NCBI RefSeq assembly: GCF_006547065.1
Contig: NZ_CP041243.1
Span: forward strand, 2,495,001 to 2,559,000
Length of the DNA stretch: 64,000 nucleotides
Origin: Brevundimonas sp. M20
Lineage (GTDB): Bacteria > Pseudomonadota > Alphaproteobacteria > Caulobacterales > Caulobacteraceae
Reading direction: 5' to 3'
In this document: positions 43,695 to 52,185 of the stretch, in pieces
How positions within the stretch are numbered: the first letter of the stretch is position 1
Layout of the letters: each line of letters starts with the position of its first letter
The notes under the pieces: generated by a model
Databases searched by the model: none
What the model saw: only the letters and a program-made list of their open reading frames with translations
Told to the model about the DNA's origin: nothing
Program-made: the position numbers and the translations under genes

Positions 43695-44156
43695 ATGATC
43701 AAACGCCTTTCCGTGCTGGCGCTCGCCGCCGCCCTGACCGCCACCGCCGCGCCCGCCGTCGCGCAGGACGCCAGCCAGAACGCCAATTTCGGCGCGCGTC
43801 GCCTCTCGGCCGGCTTCACCCCGGACCCGTACTCCATCGACGTCGTCGCGGGCGGCAGCATCGACGCGTCGCGTCTGGGCGGTTCGTGCGTGGGCAAGAT
43901 CAGCAACGCCCCGGACTTCGAACTGACCTACTCCGCCGGCGGCCTGCCGCTGGCCTTCCGCACCCGCTCGGGCGAGGACACCACCCTGGTGATCAACGGC
44001 CCGGACGGCCGCTGGTACTGCGATGACGACAGCTGGGGCGACGGCGACGCCCAGGTGATTTTCCGCAATCCGCAAAGCGGCGTCTACGACGTCTGGATCG
44101 GCACCTATGGCGACAGCCCGGCCTCCGGCGCCCTGATCATCACGGAAACGCCGTAA
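43695..44156 (+). CDS. Secreted beta-sandwich protein, PPC-like
   Basis: 153 residues. Signal peptide MIKRLSVLALAAALTATAAP cut after AVAQ. The mature part (FTPDPYSIDVVAGGSIDAS, ELTYSAGGLPLAFRTRSGED, TTLVINGPDGRWYCDDDSWG, VYDVWIGTYGD) resembles bacterial pre-peptidase C-terminal (PPC-like) beta-sandwich domains standing alone. Two Cys (GGSCVG, WYCDD) may form a disulfide. Such small secreted proteins have no assigned role. A start at 43626 would lack a signal peptide. An intrinsic terminator follows. Confidence 0.72.
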   Translation: MIKRLSVLALAAALTATAAPAVAQDASQNANFGARRLSAGFTPDPYSIDVVAGGSIDASRLGGSCVGKISNAPDFELTYSAGGLPLAFRTRSGEDTTLVINGPDGRWYCDDDSWGDGDAQVIFRNPQSGVYDVWIGTYGDSPASGALIITETP

Positions 44157-44185
44157 GGCATCGTTCGGGATTTCGATCAGAAAGA

Positions 44186-44214
44186 AGCCCTCGGCCCTAC
44201 GCCGGGGGCTTTTT
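44186..44214 (+). terminator. Intrinsic terminator before the glycine riboswitch
   Basis: AGCCCTCGGC (44186-44195), a 5-base loop, GCCGGGGGCT (44201-44210), then a T-run. It separates the secreted protein gene from the gcv operon. Confidence 0.9.
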
Positions 44215-44272
44215 GCTGCGGGCAACCCCATACCCGCGCTTGACTTGGCCCCGGAGTCGGGGTCTTGGAACC

Positions 44273-44465
44273 CTGCTCTCGCGGGAGAGACCGGGGCTGT
44301 CACGGCAGGCCCGGAGCCGAAGGCGCAACCGCCCCGGAAACGCTCAGGCAAAAGGACCGCGAAAGCGCACGGACGCTGGAAAGTCGCACGAGTTGCGCGC
44401 CGACGGAGCAAGGCGGCCAAGGCCGCCGGAATCTCTCAGGCTTCAGGACAGCGGGGGCGCGAGGA
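44273..44465 (+). promoter_or_regulatory. Tandem glycine riboswitch upstream of gcvT
   Basis: Two aptamers in series. The first (about 44273-44367) has CGGGAGAGACCGGGGC, GCCGAAGGCGCAACCGCC and GCTCAGGCAAAAGGACCGC. The second (about 44368-44465) has CACGGACGCTGGAAAG, CGACGGAGCAAGGCGGCC and TCTCAGGCTTCAGGACAGCG. The repeated CTCAGGCnnnAGGAC elements are the core of the gcvT motif. Binding of glycine would switch on the downstream glycine cleavage genes. No clear terminator hairpin was seen between aptamer 2 and the gcvT start 46 bases on, so control may act on translation. Confidence 0.92.
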
Positions 44466-44510
44466 CGGCGGAGCTTTCCGCTTCAACACGCGACCCCGAG
44501 AGTCTGGACC

Positions 44511-45623
44511 ATGACCGATCAAACCCTGAAGACCACGCCCCTGAACGCCGCGCACCGGGCCCTCGGCGCCCGCATGGTCGGCTTCGGCGGCTATGACATG
44601 CCGGTCCAGTACGAGGGCGTTCTGGCTGAACACCGCTGGACCCGTGAACACGCCGGTCTGTTCGATGTCTCCCACATGGGCCAGTGCAAGATCACCGGCG
44701 AAGACGCCATCGCCCAGTTCGAGCGCTTCGTGCCCGGTGACTATGCGATCCTGAAGGCGGGCAAGCAGAAGTATTCGCTGCTGCTCAACACCGATGGAGG
44801 CATCATCGACGACCTGATGGCCGGCAAACCTGACCACGACGGCCTCTTCGTCGTCGTCAACGCCGGTAACAAGGACGAGGATTTCGCCTTCTGGGAAGCC
44901 AACCTCGAAGGCGACGCCCAGCTGACCGTGCTGGACCGCGCCCTGATCGCCATTCAGGGGCCGGAAGCCGCCGAGGTCATGGCCAAACATGATCCGGTCT
45001 TCGGCGACTTCGGCTTCATGGATTGCGCCCGCCTGATGATCTTCGGCGTGGACTGCTACGTCTCTCGCTCGGGCTACACGGGCGAGGACGGCTACGAGAT
45101 TTCGGTCCCGGCCGCCGACGCCGAGCGCATCTGGAACCTGTTGCTGGAAGACGCCCGCGTGAAGCCCATCGGCCTCGGCGCCCGCGACAGCCTGCGCCTG
45201 GAAGCCGGCCTGCCGCTGCACGGCCACGACATTGACCCGACAACGAGCCCGGTCGAGGGCGCGCTGACCTTCGCCCTGTCCAAGTCGCGCAAGGAACGCG
45301 CTGACTTCAACGGCGCCGAGCGCGTCCTCAAGGAACTGGCTGACGGCCCGAGCCGCGTCCGCGTCGGCCTGAGCGTCAAGGAAGGCGCCCCGGCCCGTGA
45401 GGGCGCCGAGATCGCTGACGCTGACGGAAACGTCATCGGCAAGGTCACCTCGGGCGGCCCCTCGCCGACCTTGGGTCGCAACATCGCCATGGGCTATGTG
45501 CCTCCGGCCTACGCTGAACTGGGTACGGACCTGAAGGTCATCGTCCGGGGCAAGGCCGCCGCCGCAGAAGTCATCGCCATGCCGTTCGTGGCGCAACGCT
45601 ATTACCGCAAACCCAAAGCCTGA
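44511..45623 (+). CDS. gcvT: Glycine cleavage system T protein (aminomethyltransferase)
   Basis: 370 residues. Transfers the aminomethyl group from the lipoyl arm of GcvH to tetrahydrofolate, giving 5,10-methylene-THF and ammonia. Seen: ALGARMVGFGGYDMPVQYEG near the N-terminus, FDVSHMGQCKITG, LIAIQGPEAAEVM, SRSGYTGEDGYEISV and a C-terminal barrel domain (VGLSVKEGAPAREG). The ATG follows the riboswitch directly. Frames beginning further upstream run through the riboswitch and are not coding. First gene of gcvT-H-PA-PB. Confidence 0.98.
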   Translation: MTDQTLKTTPLNAAHRALGARMVGFGGYDMPVQYEGVLAEHRWTREHAGLFDVSHMGQCKITGEDAIAQFERFVPGDYAILKAGKQKYSLLLNTDGGIIDDLMAGKPDHDGLFVVVNAGNKDEDFAFWEANLEGDAQLTVLDRALIAIQGPEAAEVMAKHDPVFGDFGFMDCARLMIFGVDCYVSRSGYTGEDGYEISVPAADAERIWNLLLEDARVKPIGLGARDSLRLEAGLPLHGHDIDPTTSPVEGALTFALSKSRKERADFNGAERVLKELADGPSRVRVGLSVKEGAPAREGAEIADADGNVIGKVTSGGPSPTLGRNIAMGYVPPAYAELGTDLKVIVRGKAAAAEVIAMPFVAQRYYRKPKA

Positions 45624-45647
45624 TTTGGGGCCTGAGAGGATCAGACC

Positions 45648-46013
45648 ATGAAGTTCACCAAGGATCACGAGTGGGTCAGCCTGGACGGTGACATCGCCAC
45701 CGTCGGCATTTCCAAGCACGCCGCCGACGCCCTCGGCGACGTGGTGTTCGTCGAGACCCCGGAGGCCGGCAAGACCGTCTCGGTCGGCGACAGCTTCGCC
45801 GTCGTGGAATCGGTCAAGGCCGCTTCGGACGTCTACGCCCCGGTTTCGGGTGAAGTCGTCGAAGGCAACGCCGCCCTCGCCTCGGCCCCGGAAACCGTCA
45901 ACGCCGACCCGGAAGGCGAAGGCTGGTTCGCGAAGATCCGCATCTCGGACGCTTCGCAACTGGACGCCCTGATGGACAAGGCCGCCTACGACGCCTTCCT
46001 CGCCACCCTCTAA
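45648..46013 (+). CDS. gcvH: Glycine cleavage system H protein (lipoyl carrier)
   Basis: 121 residues. Carries the lipoyl arm on Lys57 in [19 protein letters not shown], the classic lipoylation site. It shuttles the aminomethyl group between GcvP and Gcv[21 protein letters not shown] and [15 protein letters not shown] complete the fold. A GAGAGGA site lies 9 bases before the ATG. It sits 24 bases after gcvT. Confidence 0.98.
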   Translation: MKFTKDHEWVSLDGDIATVGISKHAADALGDVVFVETPEAGKTVSVGDSFAVVESVKAASDVYAPVSGEVVEGNAALASAPETVNADPEGEGWFAKIRISDASQLDALMDKAAYDAFLATL

Positions 46014-46078
46014 GACCCATCGGGCCCTCTGATCAAAAGTCAGAGGGCCTTTGGCCATTCACGGCCCAGGACAAGACC

Positions 46079-47425
46079 ATGCGTTATCTCCCCCTGACGC
46101 CCGACGACCGTACGGCGATGCTCGCCACCATCGGCGCCAAATCCATCGACGATCTGTTCGTGGATGTGCCCGCCGGCGCCCGTCTGGACGGCCCGGTGGA
46201 CCTGCCCCGTGTGGCGGGCGAGCTGGAGGTTGAACGCGCCCTGTCGGCCATGGCCAACAAGAACGCCTCGGCGGGCTCCGTGCCGTTCTTCTGCGGCGCC
46301 GGCGCCTACAAGCACCACGTCCCGGCAACCGTGGACCACATCATCCAGCGGTCGGAATTCCTGACCAGCTACACCCCCTACCAGCCGGAAATCGCGCAGG
46401 GCACCCTGCAGTACCTGTACGAGTTCCAGACCCAGGTCGCGAACCTGACCGGCATGCCGGTGGCCAACGCTTCGCTCTATGACGGCTCGACCGCCATGGC
46501 GGAGGGCGTGCTGATGGCGACCCGCGTGACCCGCCGCAACAAGGCGATCATCTCGGGCGGCGTTCACCCGCACTACGTCCGCGCGACCGAGACCGTCGTG
46601 CACGCCGTCGGCGTCGAGACCCAGGCCCTGCCCGCCGCCATCGACGCCGAGGCCGCCGTGATCGACCAGATCGGCCCGGACACCGCCTGCGTCGTCGTCC
46701 AGACCCCGAACGTCTTCGGCGCCGCAACCGACGTGACCAGGATCGCCGAGGCCGCCCACGCCGCCGGCGCCCTGCTGATCGTCGTGGTGACGGAGGCCGT
46801 GTCGATGGGCCTGCTGAAGTCGCCCGGTGAAATGGGCGCCGACATCGTCGCGGCCGAGGGCCAGTCGATCGGCAACGCGCTGAACTTCGGCGGCCCCTAC
46901 GTCGGCCTGTTCGCCACGCGCGAGAAGCTGATCCGCCAGATGCCCGGCCGCCTGACCGGCGAGACCGTGGACGCCGACGGCGAGCGCGGCTTCGTGCTGA
47001 CCCTGTCGACCCGCGAGCAGCACATCCGTCGCGACAAGGCGACGTCGAACATCTGCACCAACTCGGGCCTCTGCACCCTGGCCTTCACCATCCACATGAG
47101 CCTGCTGGGCGAGACGGGCCTGCGGAAGTTGGCCCTGCTGAACCACGAGAAGGCCGTGGCCACCCGCGACGCGCTGGCCGCCGTCCCGGGCGTGGAAATC
47201 CTGACCCCGCGCTTCTTCAACGAGTTCGCGATCAAGCTGCCGAAGCCGGCCGCCGAGGTGGTCGACACCCTGGCCGCCCATCATGTGCTGGCGGGCGTGC
47301 CCTACAGCCGTCTGGCCCCGGACGCCGGCATGGACGACGTCCTGCTGGTCGCCGCGACCGAGACGACCCTGGACACTGACATCAAGCTTCTTGCCGTTGC
47401 ACTCGGCAAGGTGCTGGCGGCCTGA
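46079..47425 (+). CDS. gcvPA: Glycine dehydrogenase (decarboxylating) subunit 1
   Basis: 448 residues, the N-terminal half of the P protein, split into two genes as in many bacteria. Decarboxylates glycine together with subunit 2 using PLP held by that partner. Seen: [60 protein letters not shown] and [14 protein letters not shown]. The GcvH stop lies 65 bases upstream and subunit 2 starts 14 bases downstream. Confidence 0.98.
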   Translation: MRYLPLTPDDRTAMLATIGAKSIDDLFVDVPAGARLDGPVDLPRVAGELEVERALSAMANKNASAGSVPFFCGAGAYKHHVPATVDHIIQRSEFLTSYTPYQPEIAQGTLQYLYEFQTQVANLTGMPVANASLYDGSTAMAEGVLMATRVTRRNKAIISGGVHPHYVRATETVVHAVGVETQALPAAIDAEAAVIDQIGPDTACVVVQTPNVFGAATDVTRIAEAAHAAGALLIVVVTEAVSMGLLKSPGEMGADIVAAEGQSIGNALNFGGPYVGLFATREKLIRQMPGRLTGETVDADGERGFVLTLSTREQHIRRDKATSNICTNSGLCTLAFTIHMSLLGETGLRKLALLNHEKAVATRDALAAVPGVEILTPRFFNEFAIKLPKPAAEVVDTLAAHHVLAGVPYSRLAPDAGMDDVLLVAATETTLDTDIKLLAVALGKVLAA

Positions 47426-47439
47426 GCGGAGACAAGACG

Positions 47440-49023
47440 ATGAGCACCATGAACACCGTCGGCCGCCCGACCACGCCGAACGAAGTCACGACGAAGCCCG
47501 CCACCCTGACCGGCGGCCGCGGCCTGCTGCAGAACGAAGCCCTGATCTTCGAGGGCGACGGCTGGGGCAAGACCGGCGTCGACCTTCCCGAGCCCAAGGG
47601 CTCGGCCTCCGACCTCGGCGATCTGGTCCGCAAGGATCCGATCGGCCTGCCCGGCCTGTCGGAACCGGAAGCCATGCGCCACTATGTGCGCCTGTCGCAG
47701 AAGAACCACGCCATCGATTTGGCCATCTATCCGCTGGGCTCGTGCACGATGAAGCACAACCCGCGTCTCAACGAGAAGATGGCCCGCCTGCCCGGATTCT
47801 CGGACATCCATCCGCTCCAGCCGATCTCGACGGTTCAGGGCGCGCTGGAGCTGATGGACCAGCTGTCGCACTGGCTGAAGACCCTGACAGGCATGCCTGC
47901 CGTCGCCCTGTCGCCCAAGGCCGGCGCCCATGGCGAACTGTGCGGCCTGATGGCCATTCGCGCGGCCCATGAGGCCAAGGGTGAGCACGAGCAGCGCCGC
48001 AAGGTTCTGGTCCCCACCTCGGCCCACGGCACCAACCCGGCGACAGCCGCCTTCGTCGGCTATTCGGTGGTCGAAGTCGCCCAGACCGATGACGGTCGCG
48101 TGGATGTGGCCGATCTGGCCTCGAAGCTCGGTCCGGACGTGGCCGCCATCATGGTGACCAACCCGAACACCTGCGGTCTGTTCGAGCGCGACATCCTCGA
48201 GATCAGCCGCCTGACGCACGAAGCGGGCGCCTATTTCTACTGCGACGGCGCCAACTTCAACGCCATCGTCGGCCGGGTGCGCCCGGGCGATCTGGGCGTC
48301 GACGCCATGCACATCAACCTGCACAAGACCTTCTCGACGCCGCATGGCGGCGGCGGGCCGGGCGCGGGTCCGGTGGTGCTGTCGGAAGCGCTCGCGCCCT
48401 TCGCCCCGGCTCCGTGGGTTGTCCACGACGACAACGGCTATCGGCTGGTGGAGCGCGAGGAAGACGAGGCCCCGCAGGCCTTCGGTCGTCTTTGCGCCTT
48501 CCAGGGCCAGATGGGCATGTATGTCCGCGCGCTCAGCTACATGATGAGCCACGGCTCGGACGGCCTGCGTCAGGTCGCCGAGGACGCCGTGCTGAACGCA
48601 AACTACATCAAGGCCCGCCTGTCGGACCTGATGAGCCCGGCTTTCCCCGACGGCCCCTGCATGCACGAGGCCCTGTTCGACGACGAATGGCTGAAGGGTA
48701 CGGACATCACGACGCTCGACTTCGCCAAGGCGATGATCGACGAGGGCTTCCACCCGATGACCATGTATTTCCCGCTGGTCGTCCACGGGGCCATGCTGAT
48801 CGAGCCGACCGAGACCGAGTCCAAGGCCGAACTGGATCGCTTCATCGAGGCGATGCGTCTGCTGGCCGGCGCCGCCCTGGAAACCAAAGATGGGGCCGGC
48901 GACGTCGACCGATTCAAGGGCGCGCCCTTCCACGCCCCGCTGCGTCGTCTGGACGAGACCCGCGCCGCCCGCTCGCCGGTGCTGCGCTGGACCGCGCCGG
49001 AAGGCTCGAACCAGGCGGCCTGA
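47440..49023 (+). CDS. gcvPB: Glycine dehydrogenase (decarboxylating) subunit 2
   Basis: 527 residues, the PLP-carrying half of the P protein. The cofactor lysine is Lys296 in HINLHKTFSTPHGGGGPG. Other signatures are YPLGSCTMKHNPRLNEKMA, LSPKAGAHGELCGLMAIRAA, ATAAFVGYSVVEV and MTNPNTCGLFE-like VTNPNTCGLFERDI. Together with subunit 1 it releases CO2 from glycine and loads the aminomethyl group onto GcvH. Last gene of the operon. A hairpin without a T-run follows its stop. Confidence 0.98.
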   Translation: MSTMNTVGRPTTPNEVTTKPATLTGGRGLLQNEALIFEGDGWGKTGVDLPEPKGSASDLGDLVRKDPIGLPGLSEPEAMRHYVRLSQKNHAIDLAIYPLGSCTMKHNPRLNEKMARLPGFSDIHPLQPISTVQGALELMDQLSHWLKTLTGMPAVALSPKAGAHGELCGLMAIRAAHEAKGEHEQRRKVLVPTSAHGTNPATAAFVGYSVVEVAQTDDGRVDVADLASKLGPDVAAIMVTNPNTCGLFERDILEISRLTHEAGAYFYCDGANFNAIVGRVRPGDLGVDAMHINLHKTFSTPHGGGGPGAGPVVLSEALAPFAPAPWVVHDDNGYRLVEREEDEAPQAFGRLCAFQGQMGMYVRALSYMMSHGSDGLRQVAEDAVLNANYIKARLSDLMSPAFPDGPCMHEALFDDEWLKGTDITTLDFAKAMIDEGFHPMTMYFPLVVHGAMLIEPTETESKAELDRFIEAMRLLAGAALETKDGAGDVDRFKGAPFHAPLRRLDETRAARSPVLRWTAPEGSNQAA

Positions 49024-49035
49024 TACCCCATGTCG

Positions 49036-49058
49036 CCCCTTCCCCGCCGGGGAAGGGG
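49036..49058. repeat. 11-bp inverted repeat after gcvPB
   Basis: CCCCTTCCCCG and CGGGGAAGGGG face each other with one base between (realistically a 10-bp stem with a tight loop). No T-run follows. It may protect the gcv transcript end or be one of the palindromic elements of this genome. Confidence 0.6.
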
Positions 49059-49093
49059 CTGACGCCGCTCGGGCGGCGCACCAGGTCTGTGCG

Positions 49094-50020
49094 ATGCACT
49101 GGACCTCTGAAGACATCCCTGATCTCACCGGCAAGCTGGCCATCGTCACCGGAGCGACCGGCGGGCTGGGGCTGGAGACCACGCTGACGCTGGCCGGCAA
49201 GGGCGCCGAGGTCGTGCTGGCGGGCCGAAACCCTGCCAAGGGGGCAGGCGCCCTCGCCGTGATCCGCAAGGCCGTCCCTCACGCCTTGATCCGGTTCGAG
49301 CCCGTCGATCTGGCCGACCTGTCTTCGGTCAACGCCTTCGCGGACCGGATTCTGGCCGCGGGCCGCCCCGTCGACATCCTGATCAACAACGCGGGCGTCA
49401 TGGCCCTGCCGATTCGGCAGACAACCGTGGACGGGCATGAAATGCAGTTCGGGACCAACTATCTGTCCCACTTCGCCCTGACAGCCCGGTTGCTGCCCCG
49501 GCTGAAGGCGGGGCGGGCGCGCGTGGTCCAGTTGGCCAGCATCGCTCACAAGGGCGGACGCATCCGGCTGGACGACCTGAACCACAGTCAGGGCTACCGT
49601 CCGTGGCCGGTCTATCAGCAGTCCAAGCTGGCCATGCTGATGTTCGCCATCGAACTGCAACGGCGCAGCGATGCAGAGGGGTGGGGCCTGACCAGCGTGG
49701 CGGCTCATCCCGGCTTTGCTCGCAGGGACCTGATCGCCAACGGCCCGGCGCAGGGCGGCGGCAGCCTGTTCGGCGCTGTGACGCGACTGCTGGAGCGCCT
49801 TGTCAGCCATTCGGCCGCCGAGGGAGCCCTGCCGATCCTGATGGCCGCCACCAAGCCCGATGTGACGCCCGGCGGCTACTACGGCCCGCAGGGGTTCATG
49901 GACCTGAAGGGCCCGCCGGGGCGGGCGGCGGTTCGCCCGCAGGCGCTGGACAGGGCGGTGGCGGCGCAACTGTGGGCCCGGTCAGAGGCCCTGACCGGCG
50001 CGGCCTTCCGTACCCGGTGA
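49094..50020 (+). CDS. SDR oxidoreductase, retinol-dehydrogenase-like
   Basis: 308 residues. N-terminal DLTGKLAIVTGATGGLGLET holds the TGxxxGxG cofactor motif, followed by NNAGVMALP and the catalytic pair in VYQQSKLAMLMF (Tyr-x3-Lys), with Ser in VVQLASIAHKGG. The pattern GTNYLSHFALTARLLPRL and the length fit the WW-domain oxidoreductase/retinol dehydrogenase branch. The substrate is unknown. The start MHWTSEDIPDL aligns with the family. Frames extending upstream run through the gcvPB end and the hairpin. Confidence 0.88.
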   Translation: MHWTSEDIPDLTGKLAIVTGATGGLGLETTLTLAGKGAEVVLAGRNPAKGAGALAVIRKAVPHALIRFEPVDLADLSSVNAFADRILAAGRPVDILINNAGVMALPIRQTTVDGHEMQFGTNYLSHFALTARLLPRLKAGRARVVQLASIAHKGGRIRLDDLNHSQGYRPWPVYQQSKLAMLMFAIELQRRSDAEGWGLTSVAAHPGFARRDLIANGPAQGGGSLFGAVTRLLERLVSHSAAEGALPILMAATKPDVTPGGYYGPQGFMDLKGPPGRAAVRPQALDRAVAAQLWARSEALTGAAFRTR

Positions 50021-50132
50021 TTTCTCCCGCAAATGCGAAGCACGGCAAAGTGAACGCCGGTCTTCGCAGGAGGCGTATGCTCAACCTCGCGTTATCAAGA
50101 ACCGAAACAGGCGTTGGGAGGCGCTGCTGGTC

Positions 50133-50600
50133 ATGATGTCACGCGTACAAAAGGGTTTGGTCGCCGGTTTCGCGGCCACAGTCGCCGTTTCGATTCTGGA
50201 GGCCATCAACATGGCCTTTGGACACTGGGCGGTCAGTTTTCCCCAGCTTCTGTCTGTCATGCTGAAGGCGCCGGACAATCCGGTCGTCGGTTGGATCGCT
50301 CACATCGTCGCCGGGACGGTGGTGCTGGGGCCGCTGTTCGGCATCCTGTGCCCCCGATTGCCGACGGATACGCCTGAGTCCAAGGGCATCCTCTTCGCGG
50401 TCGGCGCCTTCATCCTGATGGGCCTGTTCCTCGCGCCGATGATGGGCGTGGGCACGTTCTTCATGCGCGCCGGCTTCGGCACCCTGGCCTGGATGATCGC
50501 CACCCACGCCCTGTTCGGGATCGTGATGGGCAACGTCTACGGACGGCTGGTGCGGCGCGACAAGCAGCATCTGGCGGCCGACGCGGTCGCTGTTCACTGA
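50133..50600 (+). CDS. DUF6789-like inner-membrane protein
   Basis: 155 residues with four membrane helices (about 8-28, 55-75, 88-107 and 112-138). GLVAGFAATVAVSILEAIN at the start, GWIAHIVAGTVVLGPLFG in the middle and ATHALFGIVMGNVYGRLV near the end match my memory of the DUF6789 family, whose role is unknown. Two adjacent ATGs are possible starts. GGGAGG lies 12-17 bases upstream. A bidirectional terminator separates it from the convergent ATP synthase operon. Confidence 0.7.
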   Translation: MMSRVQKGLVAGFAATVAVSILEAINMAFGHWAVSFPQLLSVMLKAPDNPVVGWIAHIVAGTVVLGPLFGILCPRLPTDTPESKGILFAVGAFILMGLFLAPMMGVGTFFMRAGFGTLAWMIATHALFGIVMGNVYGRLVRRDKQHLAADAVAVH

Positions 50601-50650
50601 CCAGGAAAAAGGCCCCGCCGGATCGATCCGACGGGGCCTTCTATTCCTGG
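50601..50650. terminator. Bidirectional terminator between DUF6789 gene and atpF
   Basis: The stem AAGGCCCCG (50609-50617) pairs with CGGGGCCTT (50632-50640), flanking a self-complementary CGGATCGATCCG. Outer arms CCAGGAA and TTCCTGG extend it. An A-run on the left and a T-rich stretch on the right fit termination in both directions, though the plus-strand T-run is broken. Confidence 0.75.
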
Positions 50651-50747
50651 CTGCGGTCAGAAGGCTCCGCCTTCCCGACCCGACGCGGCCTAGGGCTTCG
50701 CGCATGCCCGGCGTTCAAGGAGCGCGTCGCCGAGCGGTTGCGCCCTT

Positions 50748-51263
50748 CTAGTTCAGCCGCGTGCCCAGTTGGGCGATAGCGGCGTCAAGCAGCGGATCGG
50801 TGCTCTGGCCGGCCAGCCGGGCGGTCAGGATGTCTTCGGCGGCCTTGGCGGCCAGATCGGCGGCGGCGGCCTTCACCTCGGCGGTGGCCTGGGCCTCGGC
50901 CTGGGCGATACGGCGCTCGGCCAGAGCCTGACGGCGGGCCAGCGACTCTTCCAGCTTCACCTTGGCTTCGGCTTCCAGACGACGGGCGTCGTCCTCGGCG
51001 GCCTTCAGCATGGCGGCGGCCTGGGCTTCAGCCTCGGCCTTCTCGGCGCGAATCTGGGCCAGCAGGGCTTCGGCTTCGGCGCGCAGACGGGCGGCCTCGT
51101 CCAGCTCGGCCTGAATGGTGTTGGCCTTGAGGTCCAGCTGGGCGGCGATCAGCTTGGGAACGCCGGCCCAGACGAGGATGCCGAAGAACAGGATCAGACC
51201 GATGGCGACCCACAGTTCCGGGTTGCCGACATTGTACATGTGCGGGTCGAGGAAGTGAGGCAT
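50748..51263 (-). CDS. atpF: ATP synthase F0 subunit b
   Basis: 171 residues. One N-terminal membrane helix (about 17-36, VAIGLILFFGILVWAGVPKL) and a long, charged, Ala-rich coiled coil (residues 45-150) that forms the peripheral stalk. The start overlaps the stop of the b' gene by one base (TGATG), so equal amounts of b and b' can be made. Last gene of the F0 operon, facing a bidirectional terminator. F1 genes are not in the window, as in other alphaproteobacteria where F0 and F1 are separate. Confidence 0.96.
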   Translation of the reverse strand: MPHFLDPHMYNVGNPELWVAIGLILFFGILVWAGVPKLIAAQLDLKANTIQAELDEAARLRAEAEALLAQIRAEKAEAEAQAAAMLKAAEDDARRLEAEAKVKLEESLARRQALAERRIAQAEAQATAEVKAAAADLAAKAAEDILTARLAGQSTDPLLDAAIAQLGTRLN

Positions 51264-51820
51264 CAGGCGGCTCCCTTGCCGGCGGCGGCCAGCTCGGCGG
51301 CCGTGGGGGCCTTGCCGGTCAGGCGCTCGACGATGGCCGAGGCGGTGTCATTGGCGATGGCGCCGACGTTTTGCATGGCGGCGTCCCGGGTCTTGCCGAT
51401 GGCGGCTTCAGCTTCGGCGATACGGGCCGAGACAGAGGCTTCCTCGGTCGCCTTGCGAGCCGCGGCCTCGGTGGCGATGCGGTCGGCGGCGGCCTGGGCG
51501 GTGGCGCGCGACTCGGCGCGGGCGCGGGCGACGTCCGCCTTGGCGGCTTCGGCCTGTTCAGCCGCTTCCGCCTGCACCTTGCGGGCGGTGGCGACGGCGC
51601 CGGAAATGGTGTCGGCCCGTTCGTCCATCACGCGGCGGATGCGCGGCGCGAAAACCTTGCTGATCAGCAGGTACAGGACGACGAACAGAACCAGCAGGTA
51701 GGCGATCTGCCCGAACCAGTGCTGGGTTTCGAACTGCGGCAGGCCGCCTCCGCCGCCGTGGCCTTCGGCCTCGGTCGTCGCGTGAGCGTCGGCGTGCGGG
51801 TCAATCGGGGTGGTGGCCAT
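51263..51820 (-). CDS. atpF': ATP synthase F0 subunit b' (second b-type subunit)
   Basis: 185 residues. An N-terminal His/Gly-rich stretch (HADAHATTEAEGHGGGGG) precedes a membrane helix (about 37-56, AYLLVLFVVLYLLISKVFAP) and a coiled coil. b and b' heterodimers form the stalk in photosynthetic bacteria, chloroplasts and most alphaproteobacteria. RIRRVMDERADTISGAV just after the helix is typical. Located between atpE and atpF. A conspicuous stem-loop lies upstream of the start. Confidence 0.95.
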   Translation of the reverse strand: MATTPIDPHADAHATTEAEGHGGGGGLPQFETQHWFGQIAYLLVLFVVLYLLISKVFAPRIRRVMDERADTISGAVATARKVQAEAAEQAEAAKADVARARAESRATAQAAADRIATEAAARKATEEASVSARIAEAEAAIGKTRDAAMQNVGAIANDTASAIVERLTGKAPTAAELAAAGKGAA

Positions 51821-51851
51821 CAGGAGTCCGTTTGGTCTGGAAAAGGCGACG

Positions 51852-51889
51852 ACGGCGGAACGGACCTGCGGGTCCGCTCACGCCGCCGT
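51852..51889 (-). promoter_or_regulatory. Nested stem-loop between atpE and the b' gene
   Basis: The inner stem CGGACC/GGTCCG with loop TGCG lies inside an outer stem ACGGCGG/CCGCCGT. On the minus strand it follows atpE and is followed by TTTT after 7 bases. It may stabilise or partly terminate the transcript so that more c subunit than b is made. Confidence 0.55.
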
Positions 51890-51907
51890 TTCAGCGTGAT
51901 CGCTGGA

Positions 51908-52132
51908 TCAGCCCAGCCAGGCCAGGATGCCCAGAACGAAGGCCAGGATGCCCAGGGCTTCGACCAGGGCGGCGCCGACGAACAGGTTGCCGACTTGCGA
52001 GGCGGCGGCCGACGGGTTGCGCAGGGCGCCGGCCAGGAACTGGCCGAAGATGTTGCCCACGCCGATGCCAGCGCCGAGCATGCCCAGGGTGGCCAGGCCG
52101 ATACCGAAGTACTTGAAGGATTCGGCTTCCAT
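51908..52132 (-). CDS. atpE: ATP synthase F0 subunit c
   Basis: 74 residues, two membrane helices joined by the polar loop [10 protein letters not shown], forming the rotating c-ring. The proton-binding carboxylate is Glu58 in [13 protein letters not shown]. The glycine-rich first helix ([20 protein letters not shown]) packs the ring. The N-terminus [10 protein letters not shown] is typical of alphaproteobacteria. Between atpB and the b' gene. Confidence 0.98.
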   Translation of the reverse strand: MEAESFKYFGIGLATLGMLGAGIGVGNIFGQFLAGALRNPSAAASQVGNLFVGAALVEALGILAFVLGILAWLG

Positions 52133-52185
52133 GATGAGTTTCCTATTCAGTCAGGGTTGGTTTGGAAGGAAGACTGGGCGGGCTT

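Noticed and set aside
44240..44268. TTGACT with a spaced TCTTGG as the gcv promoter
   Set aside because: The -10 half is too poor to support. The true promoter must lie here or nearby, but I could not identify it.
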